From positions 1 through 39,911 of the forward strand of contig NZ_CALMPD010000271.1 in NCBI RefSeq assembly GCF_937871865.1: a DNA stretch of 39,911 nt. The letters are read 5' to 3'. This document shows positions 15,421 to 25,984 of the stretch, one piece after another. The position numbers were made by a program, and so were the translations under genes. Source of the stretch: an uncultured Legionella sp. (GTDB taxonomy: Bacteria > Pseudomonadota > Gammaproteobacteria > Legionellales > Legionellaceae). The notes beneath the pieces are model-generated. The model saw only the letters and a list, made by a program, of their open reading frames with translations, did no database searches and was not told the DNA's origin. Within the stretch, counting starts at the first letter, position 1, and each line of letters starts with the position of its first letter.

Positions 15421-16050
15421 ATGATGGTTATGAATCGGACTAAAAGCAGTAAACGTTGGTTACAAGAGCACTTTGATGACGTTTATGTTAAAAAGGCACA
15501 GGCGGAAGGCTACAGAAGCCGTGCGGTATATAAATTAAAAGAAGTTGATGAAAAAGAGTTTTTAATCCGGCCAGGAATGACCGTTGTAGATTTAGGGGCG
15601 GCTCCAGGAGGGTGGACACAATATGCAACTCAAAAGCTAAATGGTAACGGACGTATCGTTGCTTTAGATATTTTACCCATGGATGCATTACCCGATGTAA
15701 CAGTCATTCAGGGGGATTTTAGAGAAGATTCCGTGTTACAGGAATTAATAAATCTAATTCCTGAGAGAGGGTTGGACTTGTTATTATCAGATATGGCCCC
15801 AAATATGAGTGGAAGTGCAGCTATTGATATTCCGCGTGCTATGTATTTAGTGGAGTTGGCTTTTGATTTTGCTGAAAAAATGTTAAAACCTGGTGGCTCT
15901 ATGTTAGTTAAAGTTTTTCATGGTTCTGGTTTTGATGATTTAGTAAAACAAGCACGAGCATCTTTTGAGCGGGTGGTGATTCGTAAGCCAGCAGCTTCAA
16001 GATCTCGTTCAAAAGAAACCTATTTGCTGGCAAAGGGCTATAATTTATAG
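15421..16050 (+). CDS. rlmE: 23S rRNA 2'-O-methyltransferase RlmE (FtsJ/RrmJ)
   Basis: RlmE methylates the 2'-OH of U2552 in the A loop of 23S rRNA with S-adenosylmethionine, a late step of 50S assembly. The SAM-binding motif is DLGAAPGGW (57-65). The catalytic tetrad is complete as K38, D124, K164 and E199, which coincides with E. coli numbering and so supports the ATG at 15421 although its ribosome site is weak. The length of 209 equals that of the E. coli enzyme. It is followed after 115 bases by ftsH, as in E. coli. Confidence 0.95.
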   Translation: MMVMNRTKSSKRWLQEHFDDVYVKKAQAEGYRSRAVYKLKEVDEKEFLIRPGMTVVDLGAAPGGWTQYATQKLNGNGRIVALDILPMDALPDVTVIQGDFREDSVLQELINLIPERGLDLLLSDMAPNMSGSAAIDIPRAMYLVELAFDFAEKMLKPGGSMLVKVFHGSGFDDLVKQARASFERVVIRKPAASRSRSKETYLLAKGYNL

Positions 16051-16165
16051 TAGCTTTATATATGTCTCTTAAGGATAAAAATGCATAATGACAGGCAATT
16101 GAATTTTTAAGAGTTATTTTATCGTTCTCACAACAAAGCTGTAAGTAACTAACGGGGTTAATACT

Positions 16166-18085
16166 TTGAACGACATGGTTAAGAATTTATTTTTATGGCT
16201 GATTATAGCGATTGTTCTCGTCTCTGTTTTCAGTAATTTTGGGCCTCGTAACTCTGTTGCTGAGAAAGTTTCTTACAGCCAGTTTTTGAAAGAAGTCGAT
16301 CAGGGTATGATCAACTCAGTTACAATTGAAGACAGCAAAATCATCAAAGGGATGACAAAAAATAATAAACGTTTTGTCACCTATATGCCGATGCAGGACA
16401 ACGCTCTTTTAGGTGAGTTATTAAAAGGCAAAGTCGATGTGAGTGGGCAGGAAAAACAACAGGAGAGTTTCCTTCTGCATTTGTTTATCAATTGGTTTCC
16501 TATGCTGCTTCTAATTGGTGTCTGGATCTTTTTTATGCGGCAAATGCAAGGCGGTGGTGGTCGTGGGGCAATGTCTTTTGGTAGATCCCGGGCGCGATTG
16601 CTGGGTGAAGATCAAGTCAAAGTTACGTTTGCAGACGTAGCTGGTGTTGATGAAGCCAAAGAGGAAGTGAAAGAACTGGTTGATTTTTTACGCGATCCAA
16701 CCAAATTCCAAAACCTCGGTGGACGAATTCCGCGGGGAGTTTTGTTAGTCGGTTCTCCTGGTACTGGTAAAACTCTTTTGGCCAGAGCTGTTGCTGGTGA
16801 AGCAAAAGTACCTTTCTTTACTATTTCTGGTTCAGATTTCGTTGAAATGTTTGTTGGTGTTGGTGCTTCTCGTGTACGTGACATGTTTGAACAGGCGAAA
16901 AAACACGCTCCTTGCATTATTTTCATCGACGAAATTGATGCTGTTGGTCGCCATAGAGGTGCAGGCCTTGGTGGTGGTCATGATGAACGCGAGCAAACCC
17001 TTAACCAATTGTTGGTTGAAATGGATGGTTTTGAAGGAAGCGAAGGCGTTATTGTTGTTGCCGCAACGAACCGACCTGATGTTCTTGATCCTGCTCTTTT
17101 ACGCCCAGGACGATTCGATCGCCAGGTTGTCGTTCCATTACCTGATATCAGAGGTCGTGAACAAATTTTAAGAGTTCATTTGCAAAAAGTTCCAGTGGAA
17201 AGCAATATTGAAATTATGGATATCGCCCGAGGAACTCCAGGTTTCTCCGGGGCTGATTTAGCGAATTTGGTTAATGAAGCAGCTTTGTTTTCTGCTCGAG
17301 CGAATAAGCGCAAAGTCGGGATGTTGGAACTAGATAAAGCTAAAGATAAAATCATGATGGGTACCGAAAGACGCTCTATGGTGATGGATGATAATGAGAA
17401 AAAATTAACTGCATACCATGAGGCAGGTCACGCCATAGTTGGCTTATCTGTTCCTGAACATGATCCTGTGTACAAGGTGTCTATTATTCCTCGAGGCAGG
17501 GCCTTAGGTGTCACCATGTTTTTACCCGAACAAGATCGATACAGCCATAGCAAACGCCGTCTGGAAAGCCAACTGTCCAGTTTATTTGGGGGGCGGATTG
17601 CTGAGGAACTGATTTTTGGCCTTGAAAGTGTTACTACCGGGGCATCTAATGACATTATGCGCTCTACAGAGATAGCACGCAAAATGGTTACCACATGGGG
17701 CTTATCACCCTTGGGACCACTAACGTTTGGAGAAGAAGAGGAAGAGGTTTTCTTAGGTCGCTCCATGAACAAACATAAAGAAATGTCTGATCGTACGGCT
17801 CAGCAGATTGATGATGAGGTGAGAGCTATAATTGACCGAAATTATCAGCGAGCGAAAGAAATATTGCTTGCGAATATGGATAATTTACATTTGATGGCTG
17901 AGAGCTTGATAAAATACGAGACGATTGATGCCGATCAGATAAAAGAAATCATGAATGGAAAGGAACCTTCGCCACCAGCTGGTTGGGGTGCATCTAAACC
18001 TTTAGAAAAGCCTGAAGTGGTAAATGATACACCTGTAAAGCCTGTTAATGGTGAGCATATAGATAACCCAGCTGAAGAGCATTAA
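16166..18085 (+). CDS. ftsH: ATP-dependent zinc metalloprotease FtsH
   Basis: A membrane-anchored hexameric AAA+ protease that removes misfolded membrane proteins and regulatory proteins such as, in E. coli, LpxC and sigma-32. Two transmembrane segments (about 5-24 and 104-124) flank a periplasmic domain. Walker A is GSPGTGKT (196-203), Walker [10 protein letters not shown], the second region of homology ends in RPGRFDR, and the zinc site HEAGH is at 418-422. The length of 639 is normal. The start is TTG at 16166 with GGGG eight bases upstream; an ATG three codons later would give the E. coli-like opening MVKNL and cannot be excluded. Walker A has Ser where most FtsH proteins have Pro. It heads an apparent ftsH-folP-glmM operon. 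Confidence 0.96.
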   Translation: MNDMVKNLFLWLIIAIVLVSVFSNFGPRNSVAEKVSYSQFLKEVDQGMINSVTIEDSKIIKGMTKNNKRFVTYMPMQDNALLGELLKGKVDVSGQEKQQESFLLHLFINWFPMLLLIGVWIFFMRQMQGGGGRGAMSFGRSRARLLGEDQVKVTFADVAGVDEAKEEVKELVDFLRDPTKFQNLGGRIPRGVLLVGSPGTGKTLLARAVAGEAKVPFFTISGSDFVEMFVGVGASRVRDMFEQAKKHAPCIIFIDEIDAVGRHRGAGLGGGHDEREQTLNQLLVEMDGFEGSEGVIVVAATNRPDVLDPALLRPGRFDRQVVVPLPDIRGREQILRVHLQKVPVESNIEIMDIARGTPGFSGADLANLVNEAALFSARANKRKVGMLELDKAKDKIMMGTERRSMVMDDNEKKLTAYHEAGHAIVGLSVPEHDPVYKVSIIPRGRALGVTMFLPEQDRYSHSKRRLESQLSSLFGGRIAEELIFGLESVTTGASNDIMRSTEIARKMVTTWGLSPLGPLTFGEEEEEVFLGRSMNKHKEMSDRTAQQIDDEVRAIIDRNYQRAKEILLANMDNLHLMAESLIKYETIDADQIKEIMNGKEPSPPAGWGASKPLEKPEVVNDTPVKPVNGEHIDNPAEEH

Positions 18086-18119
18086 TTGCTAAATAGACGC
18101 TGTTAACAGAGAGATATCG

Positions 18120-18983
18120 GTGAGTCCAGAACAATTTATTGGCTGGCTTGAACAAAAAAACCAGCCAGATATATCTTCTTCTTTTCAAAAGCCATTAATT
18201 ATGGGAGTGCTGAATGTAACGTCTGACTCTTTTTTTGATGGTGGGCGTTATCTGTCTATGGATAGAGCATGTGAACATGCATTTGATTTGATTGCTCACG
18301 GAGCCGATATTATTGATATCGGTGGCGAATCGACAAAACCAGGAGCAATTGAAGTTCCACTTGATATAGAATTATCAAGGATCGTGCCTGTAATTGAGCA
18401 TATTCGAAAAAATTCGGATGTCTGCATTTCCATTGACACGTACAAACCTCAAGTAATGAGTGCGGCCGTTTATGCTGGAGCTAACATCATTAATGATGTC
18501 TATGCGCTACAACGGGATGGCGCACTATCTATTGCTGCTCAGCTGGGTGTACCAGTTTGCCTTATGCATATGCAAGGAACGCCGAATACCATGCAAAATC
18601 AACCTACTTATCCAGAGGGCGTGATGGTAGAGCTGATGCAGTTTTTTCGTGGGCGCATTAATGCTTGTGAAAATGCAGGGATAAAAAAAGACAGGATCAT
18701 TATCGATCCAGGCTTTGGTTTTGGGAAGTTGGTCGAGCATAATTTGCATTTAATGAATAAATTAGACAAATTAAACGAATTTAATTTGCCTGTTCTTTTG
18801 GGGCTTTCTCGAAAAAGTACCATTGGAGCTGTGTTAGGAAAAGAAACAGAACAGAGATTGGTTGGCAGTATCGCACTTGCGGTTTATGCAGCCCTTAAAG
18901 GGGTGGGCATTATCAGAACGCATGACGTAGATGAGACGAATCAGGCACTCTTGATGGTCGATGCTGTAAGTCAGGCCAACTAG
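18120..18983 (+). CDS. folP: Dihydropteroate synthase
   Basis: FolP condenses p-aminobenzoate with hydroxymethyl-dihydropterin diphosphate in folate synthesis and is the target of sulfonamides. The 287 residues show the first signature MGVLNVTSDSFFDGG (28-42), the second at GADIIDIGGESTKPGA, then DPGFGFGK and RKS near the C-terminus, all in the order of the TIM-barrel family. Loop 1 usually reads TPDSFSDGG, so Pro-to-Ser and Ser-to-Phe changes are present in a mobile substrate loop. The start is GTG, preceded by an AGAGAG run. It lies 34 bases after ftsH and 70 before glmM, the standard enterobacterial order. Confidence 0.94.
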   Translation: MSPEQFIGWLEQKNQPDISSSFQKPLIMGVLNVTSDSFFDGGRYLSMDRACEHAFDLIAHGADIIDIGGESTKPGAIEVPLDIELSRIVPVIEHIRKNSDVCISIDTYKPQVMSAAVYAGANIINDVYALQRDGALSIAAQLGVPVCLMHMQGTPNTMQNQPTYPEGVMVELMQFFRGRINACENAGIKKDRIIIDPGFGFGKLVEHNLHLMNKLDKLNEFNLPVLLGLSRKSTIGAVLGKETEQRLVGSIALAVYAALKGVGIIRTHDVDETNQALLMVDAVSQAN

Positions 18984-19053
18984 TAACTCAGTTATGAATT
19001 GAGGGCAACAGCCCCATGTTATTTGGATGAATTATTTAAGAAGGTAGGAAAGG

Positions 19054-20421
19054 ATGAGTCAACGTAAATATTTTGGTACTGATGGCATTCGAGGACACGT
19101 AGGCTTATCAAGTATTAATCCTGAGTTTGTATTAAAATTGGGTTGGGCTGTCGGTCGAGTCTTGGCTAATGGTCATCGAAAAAAAGTAGTAATTGGCAAA
19201 GATACTCGCGTTTCTGGCTATATGTTAGAGTCAGCATTAGAAGCTGGATTATCTGCTGCCGGAGTGGATGTGGCCTTATTAGGGCCTATGCCGACGCCTG
19301 GGATTGCGTATCTGACCCAGACATTGAGAGCGAATGCAGGAATTGTTATTAGCGCATCACATAACTTATTTGAAGATAATGGTATTAAATTTTTCTCTGC
19401 AGAAGGTGGAAAATTACCTGATAGTGTAGAACTTTTAATTGAAGCTGAGTTAGAAAAAAAATTACAAACTGTTTCTTCTGTCAAATTAGGCAAAGCAACA
19501 CGAATTAATGATGCTACGGGGCGCTATATAGAGTTTTGTAAATCAACTATCCCATCTATGTCCCGATTGTCAGGATTAAAAATTGTGGTAGATTGTGCCA
19601 ATGGAGCGACATACCACATTGCCCCTAATGTCTTCGCAGAGTTAGGTGCTTCGGTTATTTCTATTGGAGACAAACCTGATGGCTTTAATATCAACCAGGA
19701 ATGTGGTTCGACTGCCCCTGAATTATTACAAAAGAAAGTAATCAGTTCCGGAGCTGATATTGGTATAGCACTGGATGGTGATGGCGACAGGCTGGTATTG
19801 GTGGACGCTAAAGGCAATTTAGTGGATGGAGATCAAATTCTCTATATTATCGCTAAAGACCGTTTTCAACGAGGCTTACTACATGGTGGCGTTGTTGGCA
19901 CTTTGATGAGTAATTACGGGTTGGAAATGGCTATGTCTGCTCTGAATATTCCTTTTCTACGTTCCAAGGTTGGTGATAGGTACGTTCTAGAGGCATTAAG
20001 AGAAAATGAATGGAAGATTGGCGGCGAGACTTCAGGGCATATAGTCTGCCTGGATAAAACAACAACAGGTGATGGGATAGTTGCAGCCCTTCAGGTGTTA
20101 TCTATAATGATGAAGCAAGATAAAACACTGGAACAGTTGTGTCAGGGAATAACCTTATTACCGCAATCTTTAGTTAACTTAAGAACCGATCATGCTGCAG
20201 CCTTAGCTGCTAATCCAAAAGTAATTAAAGCGGTTAGTAATCTGGAGGCAAGCCTGAATGGAGAAGGTCGTGTATTGCTACGACCATCTGGCACTGAACC
20301 ATTATTGCGAATTATGGTTGAGGGAGCTGATGCATCATTGGTCAAGCAACAAGCTCAAACGTTATGTGACGACATCAGCAGAATTGATATGGAACTTAAT
20401 AATTCTAAAGCTCACGTTTAA
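19054..20421 (+). CDS. glmM: Phosphoglucosamine mutase
   Basis: GlmM interconverts glucosamine 6-phosphate and glucosamine 1-phosphate on the way to UDP-GlcNAc for peptidoglycan and LPS. The 455-residue alpha-D-phosphohexomutase has the phospho-serine loop SASHN with S102 (E. coli numbering agrees), the metal loop DGDGDR (241-246), GETSGH for sugar binding and RPSGTEP for phosphate binding. After the active serine the usual NP reads NL. GGAAAGG stands directly before the ATG. The last four bases (TTAA) are shared with the stop codon of the convergent lepA-like gene, so no terminator can lie between them. Confidence 0.96.
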   Translation: MSQRKYFGTDGIRGHVGLSSINPEFVLKLGWAVGRVLANGHRKKVVIGKDTRVSGYMLESALEAGLSAAGVDVALLGPMPTPGIAYLTQTLRANAGIVISASHNLFEDNGIKFFSAEGGKLPDSVELLIEAELEKKLQTVSSVKLGKATRINDATGRYIEFCKSTIPSMSRLSGLKIVVDCANGATYHIAPNVFAELGASVISIGDKPDGFNINQECGSTAPELLQKKVISSGADIGIALDGDGDRLVLVDAKGNLVDGDQILYIIAKDRFQRGLLHGGVVGTLMSNYGLEMAMSALNIPFLRSKVGDRYVLEALRENEWKIGGETSGHIVCLDKTTTGDGIVAALQVLSIMMKQDKTLEQLCQGITLLPQSLVNLRTDHAAALAANPKVIKAVSNLEASLNGEGRVLLRPSGTEPLLRIMVEGADASLVKQQAQTLCDDISRIDMELNNSKAHV

Positions 20422-23400
20422 ACAGTATTACCAGGGCGCAGATCTTCAATCAGAGTATCTGCTTCCTGGAGTAATTGATTTGATTTAGTATTAAAAAAAC
20501 AGGGCCTTTTAACGTATTCATATTCATGCTGACCAGTAATTTTTCCGATAACTAATCGACATAAGTCTTCAAGTAGTTCCCATAATTGTAGAAATCCCCT
20601 ATGGCGTTTTAATGGTTCATAACGCGGATCGTTTGTTAAAGAAGGTACTTGCTCTGTCGATATATCATGTTCTGGTAACTCCATATAGAGTTGAATTATA
20701 TGAAGTGATTGAATCGCTTGTATAAATAACTCTGCTTCTACTGGGTAGGCTGATTTTAGCTTATTATAATGACGATAATATTTCTTTAATTGCTCAGGGC
20801 AATCGATTAAAAGTATATCCGAATCAACGAGTGTTTCTATTATCAGTAATGATGGCTTGAGCGCGAGCAGTTTATGAATATCTCGCGCCGGGTCTGGGCA
20901 TAAGCGCATGTATGCTCGTATTACATCGTTATGGTTATGGTGCTCCAATTCAAATAATATGTCTCGAATAAGGTGAGCTGCTTTATAGCAGGATGATTCT
21001 ATAGTCAGTGGGTGCTGGAGTGCTGCATGAACTGCTTTGTACCATAGTTGAATATCCACTTCGCGTTTCAGAATGTAGCCTTTTATCTCACTCTGCCATT
21101 TTATAACGTTATCTGAATTTATCTGAATGGGCGTTTGTATATTATTGTAATCTAATTCAGAGTCTTCGGACTGACTATTTGAACTCTCTGACAGGGAATA
21201 GGTAGTTGAAGTGTCAGAAGAAGGCGAACTTATTGGCTGTACTGGTTTAGGCTTTGGGTTAGATAATTCAGGTCTACCTATCCCGGGTGATTTCAGAGCC
21301 GTCGTTGTATTGATTGATAAACCTGCTGAAATTGCTGGCACGTGCTCTTTTCTTAATACTAGAGGTTCGTCCATAAGCAAGAGTATTGGCGTTGGTACTA
21401 AATCAGTCGATTTGGGCGATTTCGTTAATGCAGGACTTGAGAGAGGAGGTGAATTTATCGTTGCTTTGGCTAATATCTCACTTTCCTCTGATGATTCTTG
21501 AGAGAGATAAATATCATGGTATTCTTCTGAGGCTTCCAGCATGTGTAACGCGGATGAAATCGCTGTATCCAGCTCCATGGTAGTGACATCTGAACCTTCT
21601 TTGGTCTCAGATAGAAAATGGCGCTCAGAATCAGATGTCTCTGAGTGACTTGCATCTGATAAAGCTTCTTCTGAATTATCTGCTTTCTCTAAAGGCTGTT
21701 TTTCTTGCAATACTAATTGTTCCTCCATAGGATTAAGAGATATATTCTGCGATAAAGTCGGGAACACGTTGCTTGCAAGCCCCGCTTCTATTAATTCATT
21801 ATTTTTTTCATTCAAATCCAACGGTATCTTGATTACCGAGGCTTCATTTACTGGTGGCTGATGAAGAGCCTGAGTGGCTAATTGATGTAATTGGCTAAGT
21901 TTCGATTCCATCGTTTCTGTTATTGTTGTTAGATGATTTTTTAGTGAAGCAATTTCTCCCTTACTCGGCACTTTATTTGCAGGCTGCCGTAAGTCGATGC
22001 TAATTTGCTTTAGCGAAGCTATATATTCGTTTAGGATCGTTGTTAATTGGTCAAATTTCTGCGCATCTTTTTGATAATCAATACATAATTCTAGTTGTGA
22101 CTGAAAATCGTTGCGTCGTGGTGCTTGCTTTTCCAGTTCGTTGATTTCACGCTGAGCCTCTTTAGGGGGAGCTAGGAGCACATCATGTTCTGCAAGAAAT
22201 CCATTCTCAAGACGCAGCTTTTCTATAGCGCTATAGAGGGGCAGCAACGTTTCTAATTTTGATGATGCTAGGACTCTTTTCTCTAGCTTATCAGCAATGA
22301 GGGGCAAATTTAGCAGAAGGGTTAAATAAAAATCAGTTTCGGAAGAGTCTTCCTGTAACTCGATTATTGAGGTAAATGAATGCAGATTATTAAATAATGT
22401 AATCGTATTGGCAATTAACATATCTGCATGTGTGATCATTTCGTCAGATTCAGGATTCTCACTTATAAATTCTGATTTGGGCTTTGCGTTCTCAAGCAGC
22501 AATTTGTTGGCTATGATATCATTTTGTTGTGTTTGATTAATAAATTGGCTCTTCAATAATTCTAAATATTGCACAGACAATTTAACTATAGTTTGTTCCT
22601 GTTCGTGTTTTTCTCTATCCAGGTTAAGCGTTAATAGATTAATACTCCAGGAAGCCCATGCAAACGGATTCACATAGTCCCAGGCACTATCAATTGTTCC
22701 TCGATACTGTTCCATAAGAACGTCTTTATCATTGCTTTCATTAAATTCTTTGAGCAATCGTTCTTTTATGTGCTCATCAAGCAAAAAGGCATTAATTCTT
22801 GATGTAATTGTTTCTTGCTCTGTAACCAGTTGTTTGCCGCGAGCATCAAGTTCGGCATTTTTGAGTGCAAGATCTTCGACAGATAATTGCTGTGCAAAAA
22901 GGTTTTGCAAGATGAGAGCCTTATCGTAATGCAATTGTAAAACTTTTACTTCTGAATCAATTTGTTCTTTGATGTCTTGCATTTGTTCTGTAGCAGTTTC
23001 AATCGAACAGTTTACTTCCAAGGCAGTTAATTCGCTAATTAAACGGTTAAATAGATTGGTTAATAAAGCTAACTTCGCTTTTGCTTTACGACTATCGATG
23101 TCTTTGCAGACAACATTAAGTTCTTCTATGTATTGAGCGACCCTTGCTTTCATTGCATGATATTCAGAGTGTTGTAATAAAATAGCGAGTGGATCACGCG
23201 CTAATAGAGAATCATTTATTTTGGTTTCCAAGGTTTTGTATGTGACTAACAATTTTTGATTTAAGTCATCAGCTTTTATTTGGAGTTCTTTGGCCTTTAG
23301 GGTTAGATCTGCTTGTTGGCGGGATAAATTGTTAAAATTACGTTGCCTGTTATGGAGCATTTCCAATTTTGAATCAGAGGCGAGAAAATCCTGGGATAAC

Positions 23401-23561
23401 TGTCTTAATCTGTTTAATAATTCATAATGTTCATTATATTCAGGAGTATGAAATTCATCATCCAATGGGAGTGTTTCAAAAATTTTTTTTATAATCGGCG
23501 GGTTTATCGGGAGCTTTAAGGCATAAAATTCGTTCAATAACTTCAGTATGATCTCATTCAT
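20418..23561 (-). CDS. lepA: Large coiled-coil protein, LepA-type Dot/Icm effector candidate
   Basis: A 1047-residue protein, mostly helical and without signal peptide. By position (between glmM and tpiA) and architecture it corresponds to the Legionella effector LepA, which with LepB is reported to be injected by Dot/Icm and to aid release of bacteria from amoebae; it is unrelated to elongation factor 4, also called LepA. Residues about 40-280 and 430-600 have long coiled-coil character rich in Glu, Gln, Leu and Lys. A short aromatic stretch ([10 protein letters not shown]) lies near residue 300. Residues about 640-860 are low-complexity, with Ser/Glu/Asp runs and Pro-rich parts, and a helical domain of about 190 residues ends the protein. 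The ATG has a strong AAGGAGG eight bases upstream. L. pneumophila LepA is, from memory, about 100 residues longer. Identity is from synteny and composition, not alignment. Confidence 0.8.
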   Translation of the reverse strand: MNEIILKLLNEFYALKLPINPPIIKKIFETLPLDDEFHTPEYNEHYELLNRLRQLSQDFLASDSKLEMLHNRQRNFNNLSRQQADLTLKAKELQIKADDLNQKLLVTYKTLETKINDSLLARDPLAILLQHSEYHAMKARVAQYIEELNVVCKDIDSRKAKAKLALLTNLFNRLISELTALEVNCSIETATEQMQDIKEQIDSEVKVLQLHYDKALILQNLFAQQLSVEDLALKNAELDARGKQLVTEQETITSRINAFLLDEHIKERLLKEFNESNDKDVLMEQYRGTIDSAWDYVNPFAWASWSINLLTLNLDREKHEQEQTIVKLSVQYLELLKSQFINQTQQNDIIANKLLLENAKPKSEFISENPESDEMITHADMLIANTITLFNNLHSFTSIIELQEDSSETDFYLTLLLNLPLIADKLEKRVLASSKLETLLPLYSAIEKLRLENGFLAEHDVLLAPPKEAQREINELEKQAPRRNDFQSQLELCIDYQKDAQKFDQLTTILNEYIASLKQISIDLRQPANKVPSKGEIASLKNHLTTITETMESKLSQLHQLATQALHQPPVNEASVIKIPLDLNEKNNELIEAGLASNVFPTLSQNISLNPMEEQLVLQEKQPLEKADNSEEALSDASHSETSDSERHFLSETKEGSDVTTMELDTAISSALHMLEASEEYHDIYLSQESSEESEILAKATINSPPLSSPALTKSPKSTDLVPTPILLLMDEPLVLRKEHVPAISAGLSINTTTALKSPGIGRPELSNPKPKPVQPISSPSSDTSTTYSLSESSNSQSEDSELDYNNIQTPIQINSDNVIKWQSEIKGYILKREVDIQLWYKAVHAALQHPLTIESSCYKAAHLIRDILFELEHHNHNDVIRAYMRLCPDPARDIHKLLALKPSLLIIETLVDSDILLIDCPEQLKKYYRHYNKLKSAYPVEAELFIQAIQSLHIIQLYMELPEHDISTEQVPSLTNDPRYEPLKRHRGFLQLWELLEDLCRLVIGKITGQHEYEYVKRPCFFNTKSNQLLQEADTLIEDLRPGNTV

Positions 23562-23590
23562 TGGTATACCCTCCTTGGATAGTCAATAGA

Positions 23591-23618
23591 ATTTTATCTA
23601 AATAATCAGACTAAGCAA
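23591..23618 (-). promoter_or_regulatory. Predicted promoter of the lepA-like gene
   Basis: On the minus strand TTGCTT (23613-23618) and TAAAAT (23591-23596) are spaced by 16 bases, about 30 bases ahead of the ATG. The 177-base divergent gap to tpiA is AT-rich next to lepA. A T-rich CTTAATTTT further upstream resembles half of a PmrA box but lacks a second half in the right phase. Confidence 0.45.
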
Positions 23619-23738
23619 GTAGCAATCTGATAAATTATGTTAAAAAATTAAGTAAATAAACCTGAAAAAAAACACACAATAGAGCTACACATCTGGGCCA
23701 AGTTTGGGTATAGTCCAATCCTGTAATAGGGAGGGGCT

Positions 23739-24488
23739 ATGAGACAGAAAATGGTTGCAGGTAATTGGAAAATGAATGGTCAGCTTGATCAGGTCATTCA
23801 ATTGACTAACCAGCTAAAGAGTCTGATTAATAATGATACTTCGGCTCAGGTTGTTGTGATGCCTCCGTCTATCTATCTCCCTTTAGTAAATGAATGTCTT
23901 TCTGATTCAAAAATCAGTATAGGTGCCCAGAATGTCTTTCCTAAAGAATATGGAGCTTATACTGGAGAATTGTCCGCGCCTATGTTAAAAGACTTTGGTT
24001 GCCAGTATATTTTGGTTGGCCATTCAGAACGACGACAATATTTTAATGAAGATGAAAATTTTGTGGCGCAAAAATTCCACCACGTAAAAGAACATGGTAT
24101 GATACCTGTTCTTTGCGTCGGTGAAACGCTTATTGAGCGTGAAAATGGCCAAACAGAGCAAGTAATTGCCAAGCAGTTGCTTGCAGTAAGTAAAAACAGC
24201 AAAAAAAGTTTTGCGGATTGTGTTGTGGCTTATGAGCCTGTTTGGGCAATAGGTACTGGTAAAACAGCAACACCAGAACAGGCGCAAGAAGTACACCAGT
24301 TCATTAGAGGTCTGGTTGCAGATATAAATAATAGTGATGCTGAGCGTTTAACACTTCTCTATGGAGGCAGTGTAAACGAAAATAATGCGAGGGCATTATT
24401 TGCCATGCCGGATATTGATGGTGGCTTGGTCGGAGGGGCATCATTGAACGCTAAACAGTTTGTGGAAATTGTGAAATGTATCAATTGA
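23739..24488 (+). CDS. tpiA: Triosephosphate isomerase
   Basis: TpiA interconverts dihydroxyacetone phosphate and glyceraldehyde 3-phosphate in glycolysis and gluconeogenesis. The 249-residue TIM barrel has GNWKMNG with K11, the catalytic GHSERR with H95, the general base E166 in [12 protein letters not shown], the mobile loop just after it, and the phosphate-binding YGGSV. GGGAGG lies close to the ATG. The 3' end overlaps the start of secG by 13 bases, so the two are co-translated. The gene is separated from glmM by the antisense lepA-like gene and therefore needs its own promoter in the 177-base gap, where TATAGT around 23709 is a possible -10 box. Confidence 0.96.
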   Translation: MRQKMVAGNWKMNGQLDQVIQLTNQLKSLINNDTSAQVVVMPPSIYLPLVNECLSDSKISIGAQNVFPKEYGAYTGELSAPMLKDFGCQYILVGHSERRQYFNEDENFVAQKFHHVKEHGMIPVLCVGETLIERENGQTEQVIAKQLLAVSKNSKKSFADCVVAYEPVWAIGTGKTATPEQAQEVHQFIRGLVADINNSDAERLTLLYGGSVNENNARALFAMPDIDGGLVGGASLNAKQFVEIVKCIN

Positions 24489-24805
24489 TATTAATGATTC
24501 ATGTAATAGTCGCTGTAGCTTTAATTGGCTTGGTGCTTATCCAACATGGTAAAGGCGCAGATATGGGCGCTGCTTTTGGTTCCGGAGCTTCAAATACTGT
24601 ATTTGGTAGTCAGGGAACTGGAGGCTTTTTATTTAAATTAACCGGTGGTTTGGCAATGACATTTTTTGTCACCAGCTTAACGTTGTCTTATTTGGTTTCT
24701 TCTCAGTTCCAAAAAGCAGAACAGCAAGCTATCCCTCAACAAACCAGTGTGCCTGTGAGTTCAATTCCAGTCCCGGTTGATAATGGTAAAGATGTAAAAA
24801 AATAA
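24476..24805 (+). CDS. secG: Preprotein translocase subunit SecG
   Basis: SecG is the small inner-membrane partner of SecYE that aids SecA-driven protein export. The 109 residues show two transmembrane segments around residues 4-20 and 54-73, with the conserved loop [17 protein letters not shown] and [10 protein letters not shown] between them. The N-terminus MYQLILMIH aligns with E. coli MYEALLVVF, which fixes the start inside the end of tpiA. A polar Pro/Val/Gln tail follows, normal for the family. The gene is followed by tRNA-Leu, as in E. coli. Confidence 0.95.
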   Translation: MYQLILMIHVIVAVALIGLVLIQHGKGADMGAAFGSGASNTVFGSQGTGGFLFKLTGGLAMTFFVTSLTLSYLVSSQFQKAEQQAIPQQTSVPVSSIPVPVDNGKDVKK

Positions 24806-24859
24806 CAAATAGAACGTAGCAGGATCTTATCCTATCCGTTAAACGACTCTATGTGAGTA

Positions 24860-24889
24860 TTGCAAGTAATTATTTACCAGCAGTGTACT
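24860..24889 (+). promoter_or_regulatory. Possible promoter for tRNA-Leu and the nuo operon
   Basis: TTGCAA (24860-24865) and TGTACT (24884-24889) are spaced by 18 bases, about 55 bases ahead of the tRNA. A second -10-like TAATAT (24904-24909) lacks a good -35. Since only 25 bases separate the tRNA from nuoA, this is a likely place for nuo transcription to begin. Confidence 0.4.
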
Positions 24890-24946
24890 TACAGACAGAG
24901 CGCTAATATGGCAAGATTAAATTCTGATTCGTTTATTAAAAGACAT

Positions 24947-25031
24947 GCCGAAGTGGTGGAATTGGTAGACACGCCGTCTTGAGGGGGCGGTGGCGTAAGC
25001 CGTGCCGGTTCGAGTCCGGCCTTCGGCACCA
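24947..25031 (+). tRNA. leuU: tRNA-Leu (anticodon GAG)
   Basis: The 85 bases include the encoded CCA end. The 7-bp acceptor stem is GCCGAAG with CTTCGGC, the anticodon stem CCGTC pairs with GGCGG around the loop TTGAGGG, and the anticodon GAG is at 24981-24983. A type II long variable arm (GGC-GTAA-GCC) and a TTCGAGT T-loop are present. It decodes CUC and CUU leucine codons. E. coli leuU, also GAG, lies at the same place after secG. Confidence 0.97.
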
Positions 25032-25056
25032 TTTATAATCCGAGCAAGGTGAACTG

Positions 25057-25413
25057 ATGCTATCTCAATATTTACCCGTTCTCATATTTATTATTGTCGG
25101 TCTTTTACTAGGCCTTGCAATGATAGGTGCTGGCTCATTGTTTTCAAAAAGCAGCCCGGACGAAGCTAAAAATGCTCCCTATGAGTGTGGCTTTGGCGCG
25201 TTTGAAAGTTCCCATATACCGTTTGATGTGCGTTTCTATTTAGTCGCAATTTTATTTATCATCTTCGATTTGGAAACTGCGTTCTTTTTCCCTTGGGCTT
25301 TAGCTCTTCGCAAGATAGGCTGGTTTGGATTTTTGGGGATGATGATCTTTCTTGGTTTATTAGTTATCGGATTTATTTATGAATGGAAACGGGGTGCTTT
25401 AGAGTGGGAGTAA
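25057..25413 (+). CDS. nuoA: NADH-quinone oxidoreductase subunit A
   Basis: A small membrane subunit of proton-pumping complex I, located near the quinone site at the junction of the arms. The 118 residues show three transmembrane segments and the conserved loop with [20 protein letters not shown], whose Cys is typical of NuoA/ND3, followed by [22 protein letters not shown] precedes the ATG. It is the first of fourteen nuo genes and follows tRNA-Leu after 25 bases; nuoB begins 72 bases on. Confidence 0.95.
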   Translation: MLSQYLPVLIFIIVGLLLGLAMIGAGSLFSKSSPDEAKNAPYECGFGAFESSHIPFDVRFYLVAILFIIFDLETAFFFPWALALRKIGWFGFLGMMIFLGLLVIGFIYEWKRGALEWE

Positions 25414-25485
25414 CTCTATCTCGTTGAGCGTTTAAAAAATCATTTGGTTTTTTATTATTAATATTTAATTGCTTAGAGGCTAGCT

Positions 25486-25962
25486 ATGGCTGTTGCAGAA
25501 TTGCAAAAAAATGGCTTTGAAATGACTTCGGTCGAAAAACTTGTTGGATGGGCTCGCAGTGGTTCTATGTGGCCTATGACTTTTGGCTTAGCGTGCTGCG
25601 CAGTTGAAATGATGCATGTTGGTGCTGCGCGTTACGATCTTGATCGATTTGGAATCATCTTTCGTCCAAGTCCACGTCAGTCTGATGTGATGATAGTTGC
25701 TGGAACCCTATGCAATAAAATGGCTCCAGCATTGCGAAAAGTATATGATCAAATGTCCGAACCACGTTGGGTTGTTTCAATGGGGTCTTGTGCTAATGGT
25801 GGTGGATATTACCACTACTCTTATTCTGTAGTGCGCGGATGTGATCGTATCGTACCAGTAGATGTTTATGTGCCTGGCTGTCCTCCAACTGCTGAAGCGC
25901 TTCTTTACGGTATCATTCAATTGCAGAACAAAATCAGGCGAAAAAATATAATAGAAGCCTAA
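25486..25962 (+). CDS. nuoB: NADH-quinone oxidoreductase subunit B
   Basis: This subunit carries cluster N2, the last iron-sulfur centre before ubiquinone. All four ligands are present: C37 and C38 in [11 protein letters not shown]102 in MGSCANGGG and C132 in [11 protein letters not shown]. The 158 residues are of usual size. It sits in the peripheral arm next to NuoD, whose gene lies two positions downstream. Confidence 0.97.
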   Translation: MAVAELQKNGFEMTSVEKLVGWARSGSMWPMTFGLACCAVEMMHVGAARYDLDRFGIIFRPSPRQSDVMIVAGTLCNKMAPALRKVYDQMSEPRWVVSMGSCANGGGYYHYSYSVVRGCDRIVPVDVYVPGCPPTAEALLYGIIQLQNKIRRKNIIEA

Positions 25963-25984
25963 GATCATCAAAGGTGCTGATTAG

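Noticed and set aside
16612..17772. Long open frames antisense to ftsH
   Set aside because: They lie wholly inside a strongly conserved gene, show no recognisable domain and have no start signals, so they are by-products of its codon use.
20418..23561. Reading lepA here as the gene for elongation factor 4
   Set aside because: The protein has no GTPase motifs (no GxxxxGKS or NKxD) and is a long coiled-coil protein. Only the symbol is shared.
23620..23660. PmrA-like box (CTTAATTTT on the minus strand) upstream of the lepA-like gene
   Set aside because: Only one half resembles the consensus. The next TTAA-type element is about eight bases away rather than the expected eleven, and the region is simply AT-rich.
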